A stretch of DNA of 64,000 nt from assembly GCF_005503015.1 (NCBI RefSeq), contig NZ_SCOL01000001.1, forward strand, positions 868,001-932,000, given 5' to 3'. Position 1 is the stretch's first letter; each line of letters starts with the position of its first letter. Source of the stretch: Bacillus sp. E(2018) (GTDB lineage: Bacteria > Bacillota > Bacilli > Bacillales > Fictibacillaceae). Below, one piece after another: positions 32,176 through 40,654 of this stretch. Position numbers and translations under genes: made by a program. The notes beneath the pieces were generated by a model that was not told the origin of the DNA, made no database searches, and saw only the letters and a list, made by a program, of their open reading frames with translations.

Positions 32176-34338
32176 ATGAGTCCTTTAACCGTGAATGAAG
32201 TCTTACAGATTAAAGAGCCAGCAGATCTAGTGCACATGTCCATATCTTCAAACGGAAGATGGTTGGCATTTTGTTTAAGAGGAAATTCGGAGAATCGTTC
32301 AGTGGGTGTCTCCCAAGCTGTAGAAGGTAATGCTCAGTGGGTATGCAATCTTGAAACGGGGGAGTCTTTTACGATTGTTGAAGGAGCGGAGAGCAGTTGG
32401 GGAGGTGTATGGTCGCCTGATGGAGAGACGCTGGCTTTTTATTCAGATTTGAGAGGTAAAGCGCAGCTCTGGTTGTGGACACCTTCAGATTATTCGGTAA
32501 AACTTGCCTCAGATATCATTGTCCGTCCTTTTTTTGGACTGGAAAAACCGATTTGGACTAAAGAAGGAAAACATATCATTGTAAAATCAATGCCTTTAGA
32601 GCACGTGGATGAGAACCATTTTAGTTCTTCAGATTCTTTTAAAACTTCACCTCTTAAGATACACCATTCAAAGCCACAGGTTTTTACAACTAATGATACG
32701 CTGCATAATGAAACGGAGGATCAAACATTTTGGGAGAATCGTTATAGAGCAGATTTAACTTTGATTGATCTTTCATCTGGAACAATCAAAATTCTCACTC
32801 GTGGTTTGAAACCCGTTGGTATGAAGCTGTCGAGCAATGGTAAGTTCCTTGCTTTTACAAATTGTCTTGGTGATGAAAGGGTTAATTCTCAACAAAATCT
32901 GTTTGAGCTCTGTATTTTATCTCTTGGAGACTACCAAAATACTCTCTTAACTAGAATTGAGAATAAGATTCGAATGGACTATGGCTGGAGTTTTTGTTGG
33001 GGATTAGATAATGAAACGATTTATTATCTTACGAGTGGACCTCAATCTGAAGGTGGGTTATGGGCAGTAAATACGAAAATCACTAACTCAAGTAAACTTG
33101 AATTTCACATTGAAGATACGCATATGGGAAGAGATTTTGATGGACCCATTTCCTTAGAGAATGGGGATGTGTTATTGATTGTAAGTGGTGGCTTGTTGAG
33201 GGTTTCTTCTACAGATTTAGCTGAAAACCAGTTATTAAGAGTCGAAGGTAGAGAGATTATAGCAGCGTTTCCCATGGCTAACCAATCTGAGAATTATGTA
33301 ATTATACATACCGAAGAAAAGAATGAAGCACTTTATGGATTTTATAAAATGGACTATCGAACGGGGGAATGCGAGAAGATATATGAGGAACCAAGCGTGC
33401 ACATCCCATGGTATTTGGGTGGGTCGGATTATCAAAAACATGGAGACAAAGAAGTGATTACTTTTTTCTCTCAATCTTCAGATGAACCATCTATTCTTAA
33501 GGTTCTTGATGTGAACGATAAGGAAATTAAAGTTAAATCTAAAATTAATAAAATAAATACTCAGGAGTTAGGAACATCCCAAATCATTACATGGAAACAA
33601 GGTGATCAAAATTTCAGAGGAGCACTGTTACTTCCAAAACATAGAAACGGTAAAGTGCCAGTCGTGATGCGGGTTTATGCTGGATCTATGCAGTCACAAG
33701 CACTTCGATTATTCGGGTGTAGTCCTGTTGTAGAAAATAATCACCATCTATTAGCAACGAGAGGATATGCGGTTTTCTTACCTGATCTACCTATGGTCAG
33801 AAGCAATGAACCAGCTGAGGAAATCACTAGAGCAATCGAAAATGCTTTAGATGCGCTTGTAGAACATCCTGAAATTGATTCCGATAGAATTGGAATAATT
33901 GGGCATTCTTTTGGAGGGTATTCAGCACTTGTTGCCATCACCAGAATTCAAAGATTCAAAGCTGCCGTAATTTCATCTGGTATCGCCAATTTGATAAGTA
34001 ACTATACGAAATTTGACCCTCCACAATTTAGTTATGGGTGGGTGGAAGACGGGCAAGCAAACATGGGAACCTCATTATGGGAAAATAAAGATCGGTACAT
34101 TAGAAATTCTCCATTATTTGATTTCGATAAAATCCAAGTACCCGTATTAATCGTTCAAGGTACACGAGACCACCTCTGTTCTGAGGAAGCGGGACCCATG
34201 TTTTCCGCACTAAATCGACTCGGTAAGACTGCCGAGTTAATTTTGTATGATGAAGAGCATTCACAGGATACATGGAATGAGGAGAACTTACAACATTATC
34301 ATCAAAGAGTTATAGATTGGTATGATAAGTATATCTAA
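32176..34338 (+). CDS. S9 family prolyl oligopeptidase-like peptidase
   Basis: A 720-residue serine peptidase. The N-terminal ~430 residues form a WD/beta-propeller-like domain (for example SWGGVWSPDGETLAFYSDL). The C-terminal alpha/beta hydrolase has the nucleophile elbow GHSFGG near 575, an Asp in QGTRDHLCSEEAGPM and the His in DEEHSQDTW. It releases dipeptides or short peptides, probably in the cytoplasm, as no signal peptide is seen. AGAAGGAG precedes the ATG. Single gene after a terminator. Confidence 0.92.
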   Translation: MSPLTVNEVLQIKEPADLVHMSISSNGRWLAFCLRGNSENRSVGVSQAVEGNAQWVCNLETGESFTIVEGAESSWGGVWSPDGETLAFYSDLRGKAQLWLWTPSDYSVKLASDIIVRPFFGLEKPIWTKEGKHIIVKSMPLEHVDENHFSSSDSFKTSPLKIHHSKPQVFTTNDTLHNETEDQTFWENRYRADLTLIDLSSGTIKILTRGLKPVGMKLSSNGKFLAFTNCLGDERVNSQQNLFELCILSLGDYQNTLLTRIENKIRMDYGWSFCWGLDNETIYYLTSGPQSEGGLWAVNTKITNSSKLEFHIEDTHMGRDFDGPISLENGDVLLIVSGGLLRVSSTDLAENQLLRVEGREIIAAFPMANQSENYVIIHTEEKNEALYGFYKMDYRTGECEKIYEEPSVHIPWYLGGSDYQKHGDKEVITFFSQSSDEPSILKVLDVNDKEIKVKSKINKINTQELGTSQIITWKQGDQNFRGALLLPKHRNGKVPVVMRVYAGSMQSQALRLFGCSPVVENNHHLLATRGYAVFLPDLPMVRSNEPAEEITRAIENALDALVEHPEIDSDRIGIIGHSFGGYSALVAITRIQRFKAAVISSGIANLISNYTKFDPPQFSYGWVEDGQANMGTSLWENKDRYIRNSPLFDFDKIQVPVLIVQGTRDHLCSEEAGPMFSALNRLGKTAELILYDEEHSQDTWNEENLQHYHQRVIDWYDKYI

Positions 34339-34495
34339 ATGAAATTATCATCGTATACCTATTTGAACATTTTAACGTTATATAACAACATGCAGATTAT
34401 TATATTAACCTGTACTTTTTTTATCACTATTATGTAATAACAAAAATCGGCTACTTTAATTGTTGGGAAAAAATAATTACAATGGGAGTAATTAT

Positions 34496-35365
34496 ATGCT
34501 TAGAACTAAGAGAATCAATATACGATTCGTAGAATTTGATGATTATGATGTTCTCGGATTAAAAGAACTATCTGAATCAGTTGGCTGGGATTACGATGAA
34601 TTAGAAATTAGAACGGTTATGTCATCTGGAAGAATATACGGACACAAAAACTCAGAGGGAAAAATTGTATCGAGTGCAGCAATTATCCCTTATGATACTA
34701 ATCTAGCTTCAATTGGGATGGTCATTGTAAATGAAAAATATAGAGGATTCGGCCTAGGAAGACAATCAACACAAAAATGTATAGATAGTGTTCCTGAGAA
34801 TACTTCAATCATGTTAATCTCAACGGAAGAGGGTAAGCCTCTATATGAATATTTGGGTTTTAACACTGTCGACTTTGTACATAAATATTTGTGTAATAAC
34901 TACATTCCCAATCAATTGTTAATCAATCGAGAAATAACAATAAATGAATACAATGAGCATGATATCAGTGCAATTATTGAATTAGATGCTGCAGGATACG
35001 GTGACAGGAGAAGAAAGTTACTTTTTAATAGAATCAAACAATCTGAACAATGTCTTGTTGTTAAAGATCTTAATGAGAAGATAATTGGATTTGGATTATC
35101 CATATTAGGTCCTGTGAACCTTTTAATAGGTCCAATTGTAGCTCCAGATTCGAATACAGCCGCTTTATTAGTTGATAAGCTAGTGCATAATCATCAAGGA
35201 AATTTAAGGATTGATGTGACATCGAATAGTAACGAGTTAATGATATTCTTGGAGAAAAGTGGATTTGTAAAAGTAAGTAAACCTCCGATTATGATAAAGA
35301 ATTCATTTACTATGCCAAACAGGAATAACGAATTATTTGCTATAACCGCTCAAATTTTTGGTTAG
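34496..35365 (+). CDS. GNAT acetyltransferase with second GNAT-like domain
   Basis: A 289-residue protein. The N-terminal GNAT has VIVNEKYRGFGLGRQSTQKC as acetyl-CoA loop near residues 77-96 and PLYEYLGFNTVDFVHKYL at its end. The C-terminal ~130 residues (ELDAAGYGDRRRKLLFNRIK, later FLEKSGFVKV) match the second domain found in YitI-like acetyltransferases. The start is ATG 34496 with GGGAG seven bases upstream. Substrate unknown. Confidence 0.87.
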   Translation: MLRTKRINIRFVEFDDYDVLGLKELSESVGWDYDELEIRTVMSSGRIYGHKNSEGKIVSSAAIIPYDTNLASIGMVIVNEKYRGFGLGRQSTQKCIDSVPENTSIMLISTEEGKPLYEYLGFNTVDFVHKYLCNNYIPNQLLINREITINEYNEHDISAIIELDAAGYGDRRRKLLFNRIKQSEQCLVVKDLNEKIIGFGLSILGPVNLLIGPIVAPDSNTAALLVDKLVHNHQGNLRIDVTSNSNELMIFLEKSGFVKVSKPPIMIKNSFTMPNRNNELFAITAQIFG

Positions 35366-35371
35366 AGTTAG

Positions 35372-35482
35372 CAGTATTCTTATCCCCATTTAGGTGAGAT
35401 GGTTACAGACAGTAATAAATACGTTGAATTAAGCGAACAAGAATCGAAAGTTTTGTTGAATCTGTTAACTGAACAAAGCTAA
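35372..35482 (+). pseudogene. Short coding fragment, family not recognised
   Basis: An open stretch without a good start reads YPHLGEMVTDSNKYVELSEQ then ESKVLLNLLTEQS and TAA. The inner ATG at 35399 is too close to AGGTGA for normal initiation. It looks like the C-terminus of a lost gene; it could instead be a 27-residue peptide gene. Confidence 0.35.
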
Positions 35483-35631
35483 AAGGCTTATTCAATTTAG
35501 AAATGATATGATTCAAGAATCAATGCTTTCTTAGAGTTTGTCAAAATAGCTGATTGTAAGTTTTTCATAATAATCGGGAAGTGACAATAATAAGTGGTAC
35601 AGAGGTTCATTTGTTATATCACATAAAGTAG

Positions 35632-35970
35632 GTGAACTACATTTTATCAATTTCTGCAACAGTTGTCTTGAACATCATTTTTGGATATTTATTTCATTAT
35701 TTGCTTGTTTTATTTATATTAATTTATCTGTATATTGCAGAAGCACTTGGCTGGACTTTAGATCCCACATTAGAAGAAGGCTTACTAATTCCAGTACTAA
35801 TAATGACTATAGCTGCAAGTGTGGTTTACTTCTCCATAATGATACTAACAAACATATATACATGGAAGAAAACACATATGAAAAAACTCTACTTTTTAGT
35901 CATAATCTTTCTTTCTTTTTCAATAGGAATCCTTTTCAATCAAAAACGGATTGATATCTTCTTCAATTAA
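35632..35970 (+). CDS. Three-helix membrane protein, start uncertain
   Basis: A protein of up to 112 residues with hydrophobic segments ATVVLNIIFGYLFHYLLVLFI, LIPVLIMTIAASVVYFSIMI and LYFLVIIFLSFSIGILF. No family recognised. The GTG at 35632 lies inside the only good ribosome site (AGGTGA); the codon correctly spaced behind it is ATT 35641, so a rare ATT start is possible. It precedes a lipoprotein gene by 44 bases and may form an operon with it. Confidence 0.55.
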   Translation: MNYILSISATVVLNIIFGYLFHYLLVLFILIYLYIAEALGWTLDPTLEEGLLIPVLIMTIAASVVYFSIMILTNIYTWKKTHMKKLYFLVIIFLSFSIGILFNQKRIDIFFN

Positions 35971-36014
35971 TTATGATGAGTATAGAAAAATAGTAAAAGT
36001 GAAGGATTGGAACG

Positions 36015-36485
36015 ATGAACAAGACAAAAAGCGTAATCTTTCTCGCAACACTGATTTCAGTACCATTTTTATTAACAGGCTGTATAGGCGAAGAATATTA
36101 CGAAAGTCCACCAGAAGCATTCTTACAGGTGGGTGACGAGTTATATAAACTCAAAGAAGGAAATCGAAAATGGAACTTTACTAACGAAGATTATGATAAA
36201 GACTATATTGATTTAAAGAAACTTGCTGCTAAGCAAAAACAAATTACCGTTAAACCTGGTAGCAGCGGATTTTTAATCATTGAACAAAATGAGATCGAAG
36301 GGATGAATCCATATTCGGGAATTCGCATTGGGGTGGTAGCTCGAAAAAGGGACGATCTTACAATGCTAAATGATACCGACAAGACTTTCTTTTTTCCAAA
36401 AGAAAAGGGTACTTATGGGCTTGAAATAGACTTTGATTCGGATCAAGGAGATATAGAGTTCGTTGCTAATATTAAAGTGGAATAA
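36015..36485 (+). CDS. Putative lipoprotein
   Basis: A 156-residue protein with a lipoprotein signal: basic MNKTK, hydrophobic VIFLATLISVPFLL and lipobox LLTGC, so Cys22 would carry the lipid anchor and the protein would sit on the outer face of the membrane. The mature part is acidic and rich in Lys, Asp and Glu, with VGDELYKLKEGNRKW near its start. No family recognised. GAAGGA precedes the ATG. It probably shares a transcript with the small membrane protein upstream. Confidence 0.82.
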   Translation: MNKTKSVIFLATLISVPFLLTGCIGEEYYESPPEAFLQVGDELYKLKEGNRKWNFTNEDYDKDYIDLKKLAAKQKQITVKPGSSGFLIIEQNEIEGMNPYSGIRIGVVARKRDDLTMLNDTDKTFFFPKEKGTYGLEIDFDSDQGDIEFVANIKVE

Positions 36486-36602
36486 AAGATAGAATATTGA
36501 CTACGTTATGGAGTAGAGAGGCACATTAGTTTGCGGGTTTGTTTCATCTAACAAAAAAATAAAAATGTTCTAAAATTTACGAGTGGCCTACCTTAAAGGG
36601 TT

Positions 36603-36611
36603 TGTTATAAT
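36603..36611 (+). promoter_or_regulatory. Extended -10 promoter of alaR-alaT
   Basis: TG-T-TATAAT with a perfect -10 and the TGn extension, 35 bases before the TTG start; no clear -35 is present, which is usual for extended -10 promoters. Confidence 0.5.
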
Positions 36612-36645
36612 GGTCAGCATAATCTACTAAAAGTGAGTGATTGAT

Positions 36646-37140
36646 TTGAATTCTACAGAACGCGAATTGTTGCAACTTATTGAAAAAAATGGACGTCTTG
36701 AAACAGGTACGATTGCCAAGTTAATGGGAATATCAGAGGATGAAACAAAACAAATATTAGAAAAGCTTGAAAAAGAGAAAGTGATTCTTGGCTATTCTGC
36801 CATTATTGACTGGACAAAAGGAACGGAAGATGGATCTGTAACAGCTATGATCGATGTAAAGGTCACACCAAAACGAGGTGTTGGCTTTGATAAGGTAGCA
36901 GAACGCATCTACCGTTTTCCAGAAGTTAAAGCCGTCTATCTCATGTCCGGTGTATATGACTTATCGGTATCGATTGAAGGGAAAACGATGGCAGAAGTCG
37001 GGCGTTTTGTATCGGAAAAACTATCGACTATCGATTCAGTCTTATCAACAACAACTCATTTTATCTTAAAAAAATACAAGCATGACGGCCTTGTATTTAG
37101 TGATAATGATGAAGATAAACGAATAGTGGTGTCACCATGA
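36646..37140 (+). CDS. alaR: Lrp/AsnC family regulator AlaR
   Basis: A 164-residue regulator: HTH at residues ~1-50 (ERELLQLIEKNGRLETGTIA, then MGISEDETKQILEKL), then the RAM ligand domain (ATVYLMSGVYDLSV-like segment AVYLMSGVYDLSVSIEG). Gene order with a YugH-type aminotransferase matches Bacillus subtilis alaR-alaT, where it controls alanine synthesis. The TTG at 36646 is preferred from AAGTGAG spacing; GTG 36637 is an alternative. The stop overlaps the alaT start by ATGA. Confidence 0.87.
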   Translation: MNSTERELLQLIEKNGRLETGTIAKLMGISEDETKQILEKLEKEKVILGYSAIIDWTKGTEDGSVTAMIDVKVTPKRGVGFDKVAERIYRFPEVKAVYLMSGVYDLSVSIEGKTMAEVGRFVSEKLSTIDSVLSTTTHFILKKYKHDGLVFSDNDEDKRIVVSP

Positions 37141-38309
37141 TCACTGAACCTACTTCAAAATATTTATCAAATACTGTGCAATCCATTCAGCCGTCTGGTA
37201 TCCGTCGTTTCTTTGACCTTGCTTCTTCTATGGAAAACGTTATTTCCCTTGGTGTAGGTGAGCCGGATTTTGTTACACCTTGGAACGTGATTGAAGCGAG
37301 TTATCACTCGTTGGAACAAGGCTATACAGCTTATACAGCTAATGCTGGATTGTTTGAGCTACGAAAAGAGATTTCTCGCTATATGAAACGCAGGTTTGGG
37401 GTAATGTATCGTGCAGAAGAAGAAATAGTGGTTACTGTCGGTGCTTCACAGGCGATTGATATAGCTTTGCGAGCGGTCCTTAACCCAGGAGATGAGGTTA
37501 TTGTTGTAGAGCCAAGTTTTGTCTCTTATGCACCAACAGTTACACTCGCCGGTGGAGTTCCTGTGCCAGTAAATACGTACAGCGAAGATGATTTCAAGCT
37601 TCAGCCTGAACAAATCGAAGCGGCGATCACTGACAAAACGAAAGTCATTATGCTGTGCAGTCCGAATAATCCAACAGGCACTGTCTTGTCTAAAAGTGAT
37701 TTGGAGAAGATTGCGAAGGTAGTGGAGAAGCATGACTTACTCGTGATTTCAGATGAAATATATGCTGAACTTACGTACGATGAACCGTATACGAGTTTTC
37801 CTGCAGTGAACAATATGCGTGACCGCACGATTTTGATTTCTGGATTTTCAAAAGCATTTGCTATGACGGGTTGGCGTTTGGGCTTTGCCTGCGGACCTAA
37901 AGCTATCTTGCAAGCTATGCTAAAAATCCACCAGTATACGATGATGTGCGCTCCTACAATGGCTCAGCATGCTGCCCTTGAAGCACTTGTTAACGGGCAG
38001 AGAGATGTAGTGAAAATGAAAGAAAGTTATCGGCAGCGCCGTAGTTTGGTCATTCATGCTCTAGAGGAGATGGGCTTATCATGCCATGTTCCAGGTGGTG
38101 CATTTTATGTATTTCCTTCTATTGAAAAGACAGGACTGTCATCGGAAGAGTTTGCCGAACAGCTTCTGATGAAAGAGCAGGTTGCCGTTGTACCAGGTAG
38201 TGTTTTTGGAGAGAGTGGAGAAGGACATGTTCGTTGCTCGTATGCAACCTCTGTTCAAAAGCTTGAAGAGGCGATGCGCCGAATTGACCGGTTTTTAAAA
38301 ACGTTATAA
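37137..38309 (+). CDS. alaT: PLP-dependent aminotransferase AlaT (YugH-like)
   Basis: A 390-residue class I aminotransferase, expected to make alanine from pyruvate. The PLP lysine is in SGFSKAFAMTGWRLG near 238, preceded by CSPNNPTGTVLS and SDEIYAELTYD; FYVFPSI and HVRCSYATS, with the substrate-carboxylate Arg, lie near the C-terminus. The start overlaps alaR by four bases, so translation is coupled. A strong terminator ends the operon. Confidence 0.9.
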   Translation: MITEPTSKYLSNTVQSIQPSGIRRFFDLASSMENVISLGVGEPDFVTPWNVIEASYHSLEQGYTAYTANAGLFELRKEISRYMKRRFGVMYRAEEEIVVTVGASQAIDIALRAVLNPGDEVIVVEPSFVSYAPTVTLAGGVPVPVNTYSEDDFKLQPEQIEAAITDKTKVIMLCSPNNPTGTVLSKSDLEKIAKVVEKHDLLVISDEIYAELTYDEPYTSFPAVNNMRDRTILISGFSKAFAMTGWRLGFACGPKAILQAMLKIHQYTMMCAPTMAQHAALEALVNGQRDVVKMKESYRQRRSLVIHALEEMGLSCHVPGGAFYVFPSIEKTGLSSEEFAEQLLMKEQVAVVPGSVFGESGEGHVRCSYATSVQKLEEAMRRIDRFLKTL

Positions 38310-38324
38310 GCATTTCTTTAGCGA

Positions 38325-38362
38325 AGATGCATTCCTAAGCACAGGGAATGCATCTTTTTTAA
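38325..38362 (+). terminator. Strong Rho-independent terminator
   Basis: AGATGCATTCC pairs perfectly with GGAATGCATCT, followed by TTTTTAAT. Confidence 0.88.
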
Positions 38363-38452
38363 TAAGGTTAATGTCATATTCTTAAGCCCTTTAAGAAGGA
38401 AATCTGCATAACGATAGGGAAGTATTCGTGAGTTCAAAAAGGAGATGAGAGT

Positions 38453-38950
38453 ATGAATTTGTTCAGAACTCAGTATGATTGGGTACGTTCAACGAGAGAG
38501 ACTCTTTTTCAATATTGCGAGGCATTAGATTCAGCTGATTATGAAAAGAAACTTGAAGGATTTAGTGGTGAATCTATTCTAAGCTTACATGCGCACGTAG
38601 CAGGTTGTTATCAAGGATGGCTCGGTGATCGTGCTCTTGGAAAGACACTTCCAGAAATTACTCCTGAGTCCATACATAACGTTCAAGAGATGCGTGAGCT
38701 TTTTAGAAAAACAGATGAATTGGTTTATGAATTTCTAGACAAATTTGAAGGCAATTGGGATCACACAGTAGAAGTGACGTTTAGAAATGGTAGTCAAGCA
38801 GACTTTACGGCATTGTGGCTATTTACACACACGATGACTCATGAATTCCATCACAAAGGACAGATTGTGAAGATTGGCAGACAACTAGGAAACGCTCCGC
38901 CAGATACAGATCTCATTGAGCCAATGATAAAAAATCCTACAAATCATTAG
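38453..38950 (+). CDS. DinB family protein
   Basis: A 165-residue four-helix-bundle protein of the DinB/YfiT superfamily. The metal-binding His residues are visible in LSLHAHVAG near 45-53 and in THTMTHEFHHKGQIVKIGRQ near 125-144. Members act as metal-dependent transferases, often with thiol cofactors such as bacillithiol; the reaction here is unknown. AAAGGAGATGAGAG precedes the ATG. Only 12 bases separate it from the next DinB gene, so the two form an operon. Confidence 0.88.
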   Translation: MNLFRTQYDWVRSTRETLFQYCEALDSADYEKKLEGFSGESILSLHAHVAGCYQGWLGDRALGKTLPEITPESIHNVQEMRELFRKTDELVYEFLDKFEGNWDHTVEVTFRNGSQADFTALWLFTHTMTHEFHHKGQIVKIGRQLGNAPPDTDLIEPMIKNPTNH

Positions 38951-38962
38951 GGGGTTCCTATC

Positions 38963-39430
38963 ATGAACCGAGCCGAATTCTTAGTCAATGTGTTAGACTC
39001 CACGTTTGATAAAGAGAACTGGTACGCTCCGCTCAAACCAGCTATAGAAGGCTTAACAGCTAAGCAAGCGAGCTGGAGACCACCGGGCGAAGCAACAAAA
39101 TCCATCTGGGAGAACGTCAATCATCTCATTTATTACAAAGAAAGACTTGTTGCCACTTTAGTAGGTGAAGAGTGGACGCGAATGGATGGGAACGACACCT
39201 TTTTTATCATTAAACCAACAGAAGAAGATGATGACTGGAATCTTACCATCAATCGCGCAGAAAACGTACACAACAAACTTAAAGAATTACTTACTAAGAT
39301 GAGTTCTGAAGACTTAAGAGATAATGGGTTAGAAAGTGATCTCATCGATATTTTACTTCATGATGCCTATCATACCGGTCAGATCATGCTGCTAAGAAAA
39401 ATGCAGGGTTCGTGGCCATCTCATCGTTAA
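38963..39430 (+). CDS. DinB family protein, second of the pair
   Basis: A 155-residue protein of the same superfamily, with NVNHLIYYKERL near 52 and LLHDAYHTGQIMLLRKMQG near 131-149 providing the metal His triad. Sequence similarity to its neighbour is low, so they are old paralogues or separate acquisitions. GGGGG is the ribosome site. A terminator follows. Confidence 0.87.
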   Translation: MNRAEFLVNVLDSTFDKENWYAPLKPAIEGLTAKQASWRPPGEATKSIWENVNHLIYYKERLVATLVGEEWTRMDGNDTFFIIKPTEEDDDWNLTINRAENVHNKLKELLTKMSSEDLRDNGLESDLIDILLHDAYHTGQIMLLRKMQGSWPSHR

Positions 39431-39455
39431 GTATTGAGAGAATATTTTTTGGAGT

Positions 39456-39494
39456 AAGTACATTTATTTAACTTATAAATGTGCTTATTTTTTT
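39456..39494 (+). terminator. Rho-independent terminator
   Basis: AAGTACATTTAT pairs with ATAAATGTGCTT (one wobble) around TTAACTT, then ATTTTTTT. Confidence 0.8.
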
Positions 39495-39514
39495 GCGCAA
39501 CTTTGTAGAAAGGA

Positions 39515-39543
39515 TTGACACAAATGAGAAATAAACATAATAT
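39515..39543 (+). promoter_or_regulatory. Sigma-A promoter of sdpR-sdpI
   Basis: A consensus -35 TTGACA (39515-39520), a 17-base spacer and a -10 TAATAT (39538-39543). The start point should fall about 39550, inside the inverted repeat that follows. Confidence 0.8.
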
Positions 39544-39546
39544 GTA

Positions 39547-39580
39547 ATTAGATATTTAGACATTTATCTAAATATCTAAT
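39547..39580. promoter_or_regulatory. Perfect 14-bp inverted repeat, probable SdpR operator
   Basis: ATTAGATATTTAGA - CATTTA - TCTAAATATCTAAT. It covers the predicted transcription start of the operon, as expected for an ArsR-type autorepressor. Confidence 0.75.
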
Positions 39581-39607
39581 AATGGGAAATCATCCTGAGG
39601 TGACAAG

Positions 39608-39880
39608 ATGTCTCTTAATGAAGCATTTAAAGCACTATCCGACCCAACACGAAGACAGATCTTAACGCTGTTAAAAGAAGATGAACTAACTGCAGGAGAG
39701 ATCGCATCACATTTTGACATGCAAAAGCCAAGTGTATCTCATCACTTAAAAATCTTAAAACATGCTTCGTTAATCGATGATGAGAGAAGAGGTCAGCATA
39801 TTTATTATTCTTTAAACACAACGGTGTTTCATGAATTAATGAGCTGGTATTTTACGTTTACAACGAAGGAGGAAAAATGA
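39608..39880 (+). CDS. sdpR: ArsR-family autorepressor SdpR
   Basis: A 90-residue winged-helix repressor of the SdpR subgroup: LSDPTRRQILTLLKEDELTA, HFDMQKPSVSHHLKILKHA as the recognition helix, and RGQHIYYSLNT as the wing. It lacks the Cys metal sites of ArsR proper. In Bacillus subtilis SdpR represses its own operon until SdpI, bound to the SDP toxin, sequesters it at the membrane. The operon here has a strong promoter, a clear operator and an ATGA overlap with sdpI. Confidence 0.9.
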   Translation: MSLNEAFKALSDPTRRQILTLLKEDELTAGEIASHFDMQKPSVSHHLKILKHASLIDDERRGQHIYYSLNTTVFHELMSWYFTFTTKEEK

Positions 39881-40527
39881 TGAAAAAGTATGGATGGAGT
39901 TACCTTCTAATTGCACTTAGTGTCTTGATTGGAGTATTCGCTTATCCCTACCTGCCTGATCAAATGCCGATGCATTGGAACATTAATGGTGAAGTTGATG
40001 GGTATTGGGATAAACAATATGCAGCGTTCTTCCCACCACTGTTAATGATCGTTTTGATGGTATTGTTTATCTTTATGCCAAGAATCGATCCGAAGAAAGA
40101 GAACTACAAGAAATTTTCTGGAAGTTATACGATTTTTATTACGATCATGAACGTTTTCTTCTTGCTTCTTCAATCTGTGACCATTAGCTATGGTTTAGGT
40201 GTTAATATAGACATTTCATTAGTTGTGAATTTAGGAATTGGATTACTTTTTATCGTACTCGGAAATTATTTGCCGCGAATCAAACACAACTACTTTATCG
40301 GAGTACGCACTCCATGGACGCTAGCGAACGAAAAGACATGGAGAAAGACACACCAGTTAAGTGGGAAACTCTTTGTAGTTGCAGGACTCATGCTAGTCGC
40401 GATATCCTTTTTGCCAGGGATTTATAAATTTACGGGTATGCTTGTTGTGGTTCTTGCCACTGTTCTCATCACAACCATTGCTTCTTATGTTTTTTTCAAT
40501 CGGTATAAGAATGTAGATAGCAACTAG
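39880..40527 (+). CDS. sdpI: SdpI family immunity-type membrane protein
   Basis: A 215-residue polytopic membrane protein. DUF1648 at the N-terminus has PDQMPMHWNINGEVDGYWDK near 27-46, and the SdpI domain follows with NYLPRIKHNYFIGVRTPWTL and KTWRKTHQLSGKLFVVAG. About six hydrophobic helices are visible. It would confer immunity to SDP-like toxin and recruit SdpR. No sdpABC toxin genes are in the window, so it is an orphan pair. Start may be ATG 39877 or 39880; AAGGAGG suits the second better. Confidence 0.9.
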   Translation: MKKYGWSYLLIALSVLIGVFAYPYLPDQMPMHWNINGEVDGYWDKQYAAFFPPLLMIVLMVLFIFMPRIDPKKENYKKFSGSYTIFITIMNVFFLLLQSVTISYGLGVNIDISLVVNLGIGLLFIVLGNYLPRIKHNYFIGVRTPWTLANEKTWRKTHQLSGKLFVVAGLMLVAISFLPGIYKFTGMLVVVLATVLITTIASYVFFNRYKNVDSN

Positions 40528-40654
40528 AGTTAGATTTTAAAGACATCTTCAAGTGAAGGTGTCTTTTTACATGATCTTAACGCATTTAGGGGTACATGCA
40601 TAGAATAAGCACATATATGTTAGTTCTAAATTGAACGTTAAAGAGGAGAAGAAC

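Noticed and set aside
37446..37828. Minus-strand frames inside alaT
   Set aside because: They are opposite-strand shadows of a clear aminotransferase and match no family.
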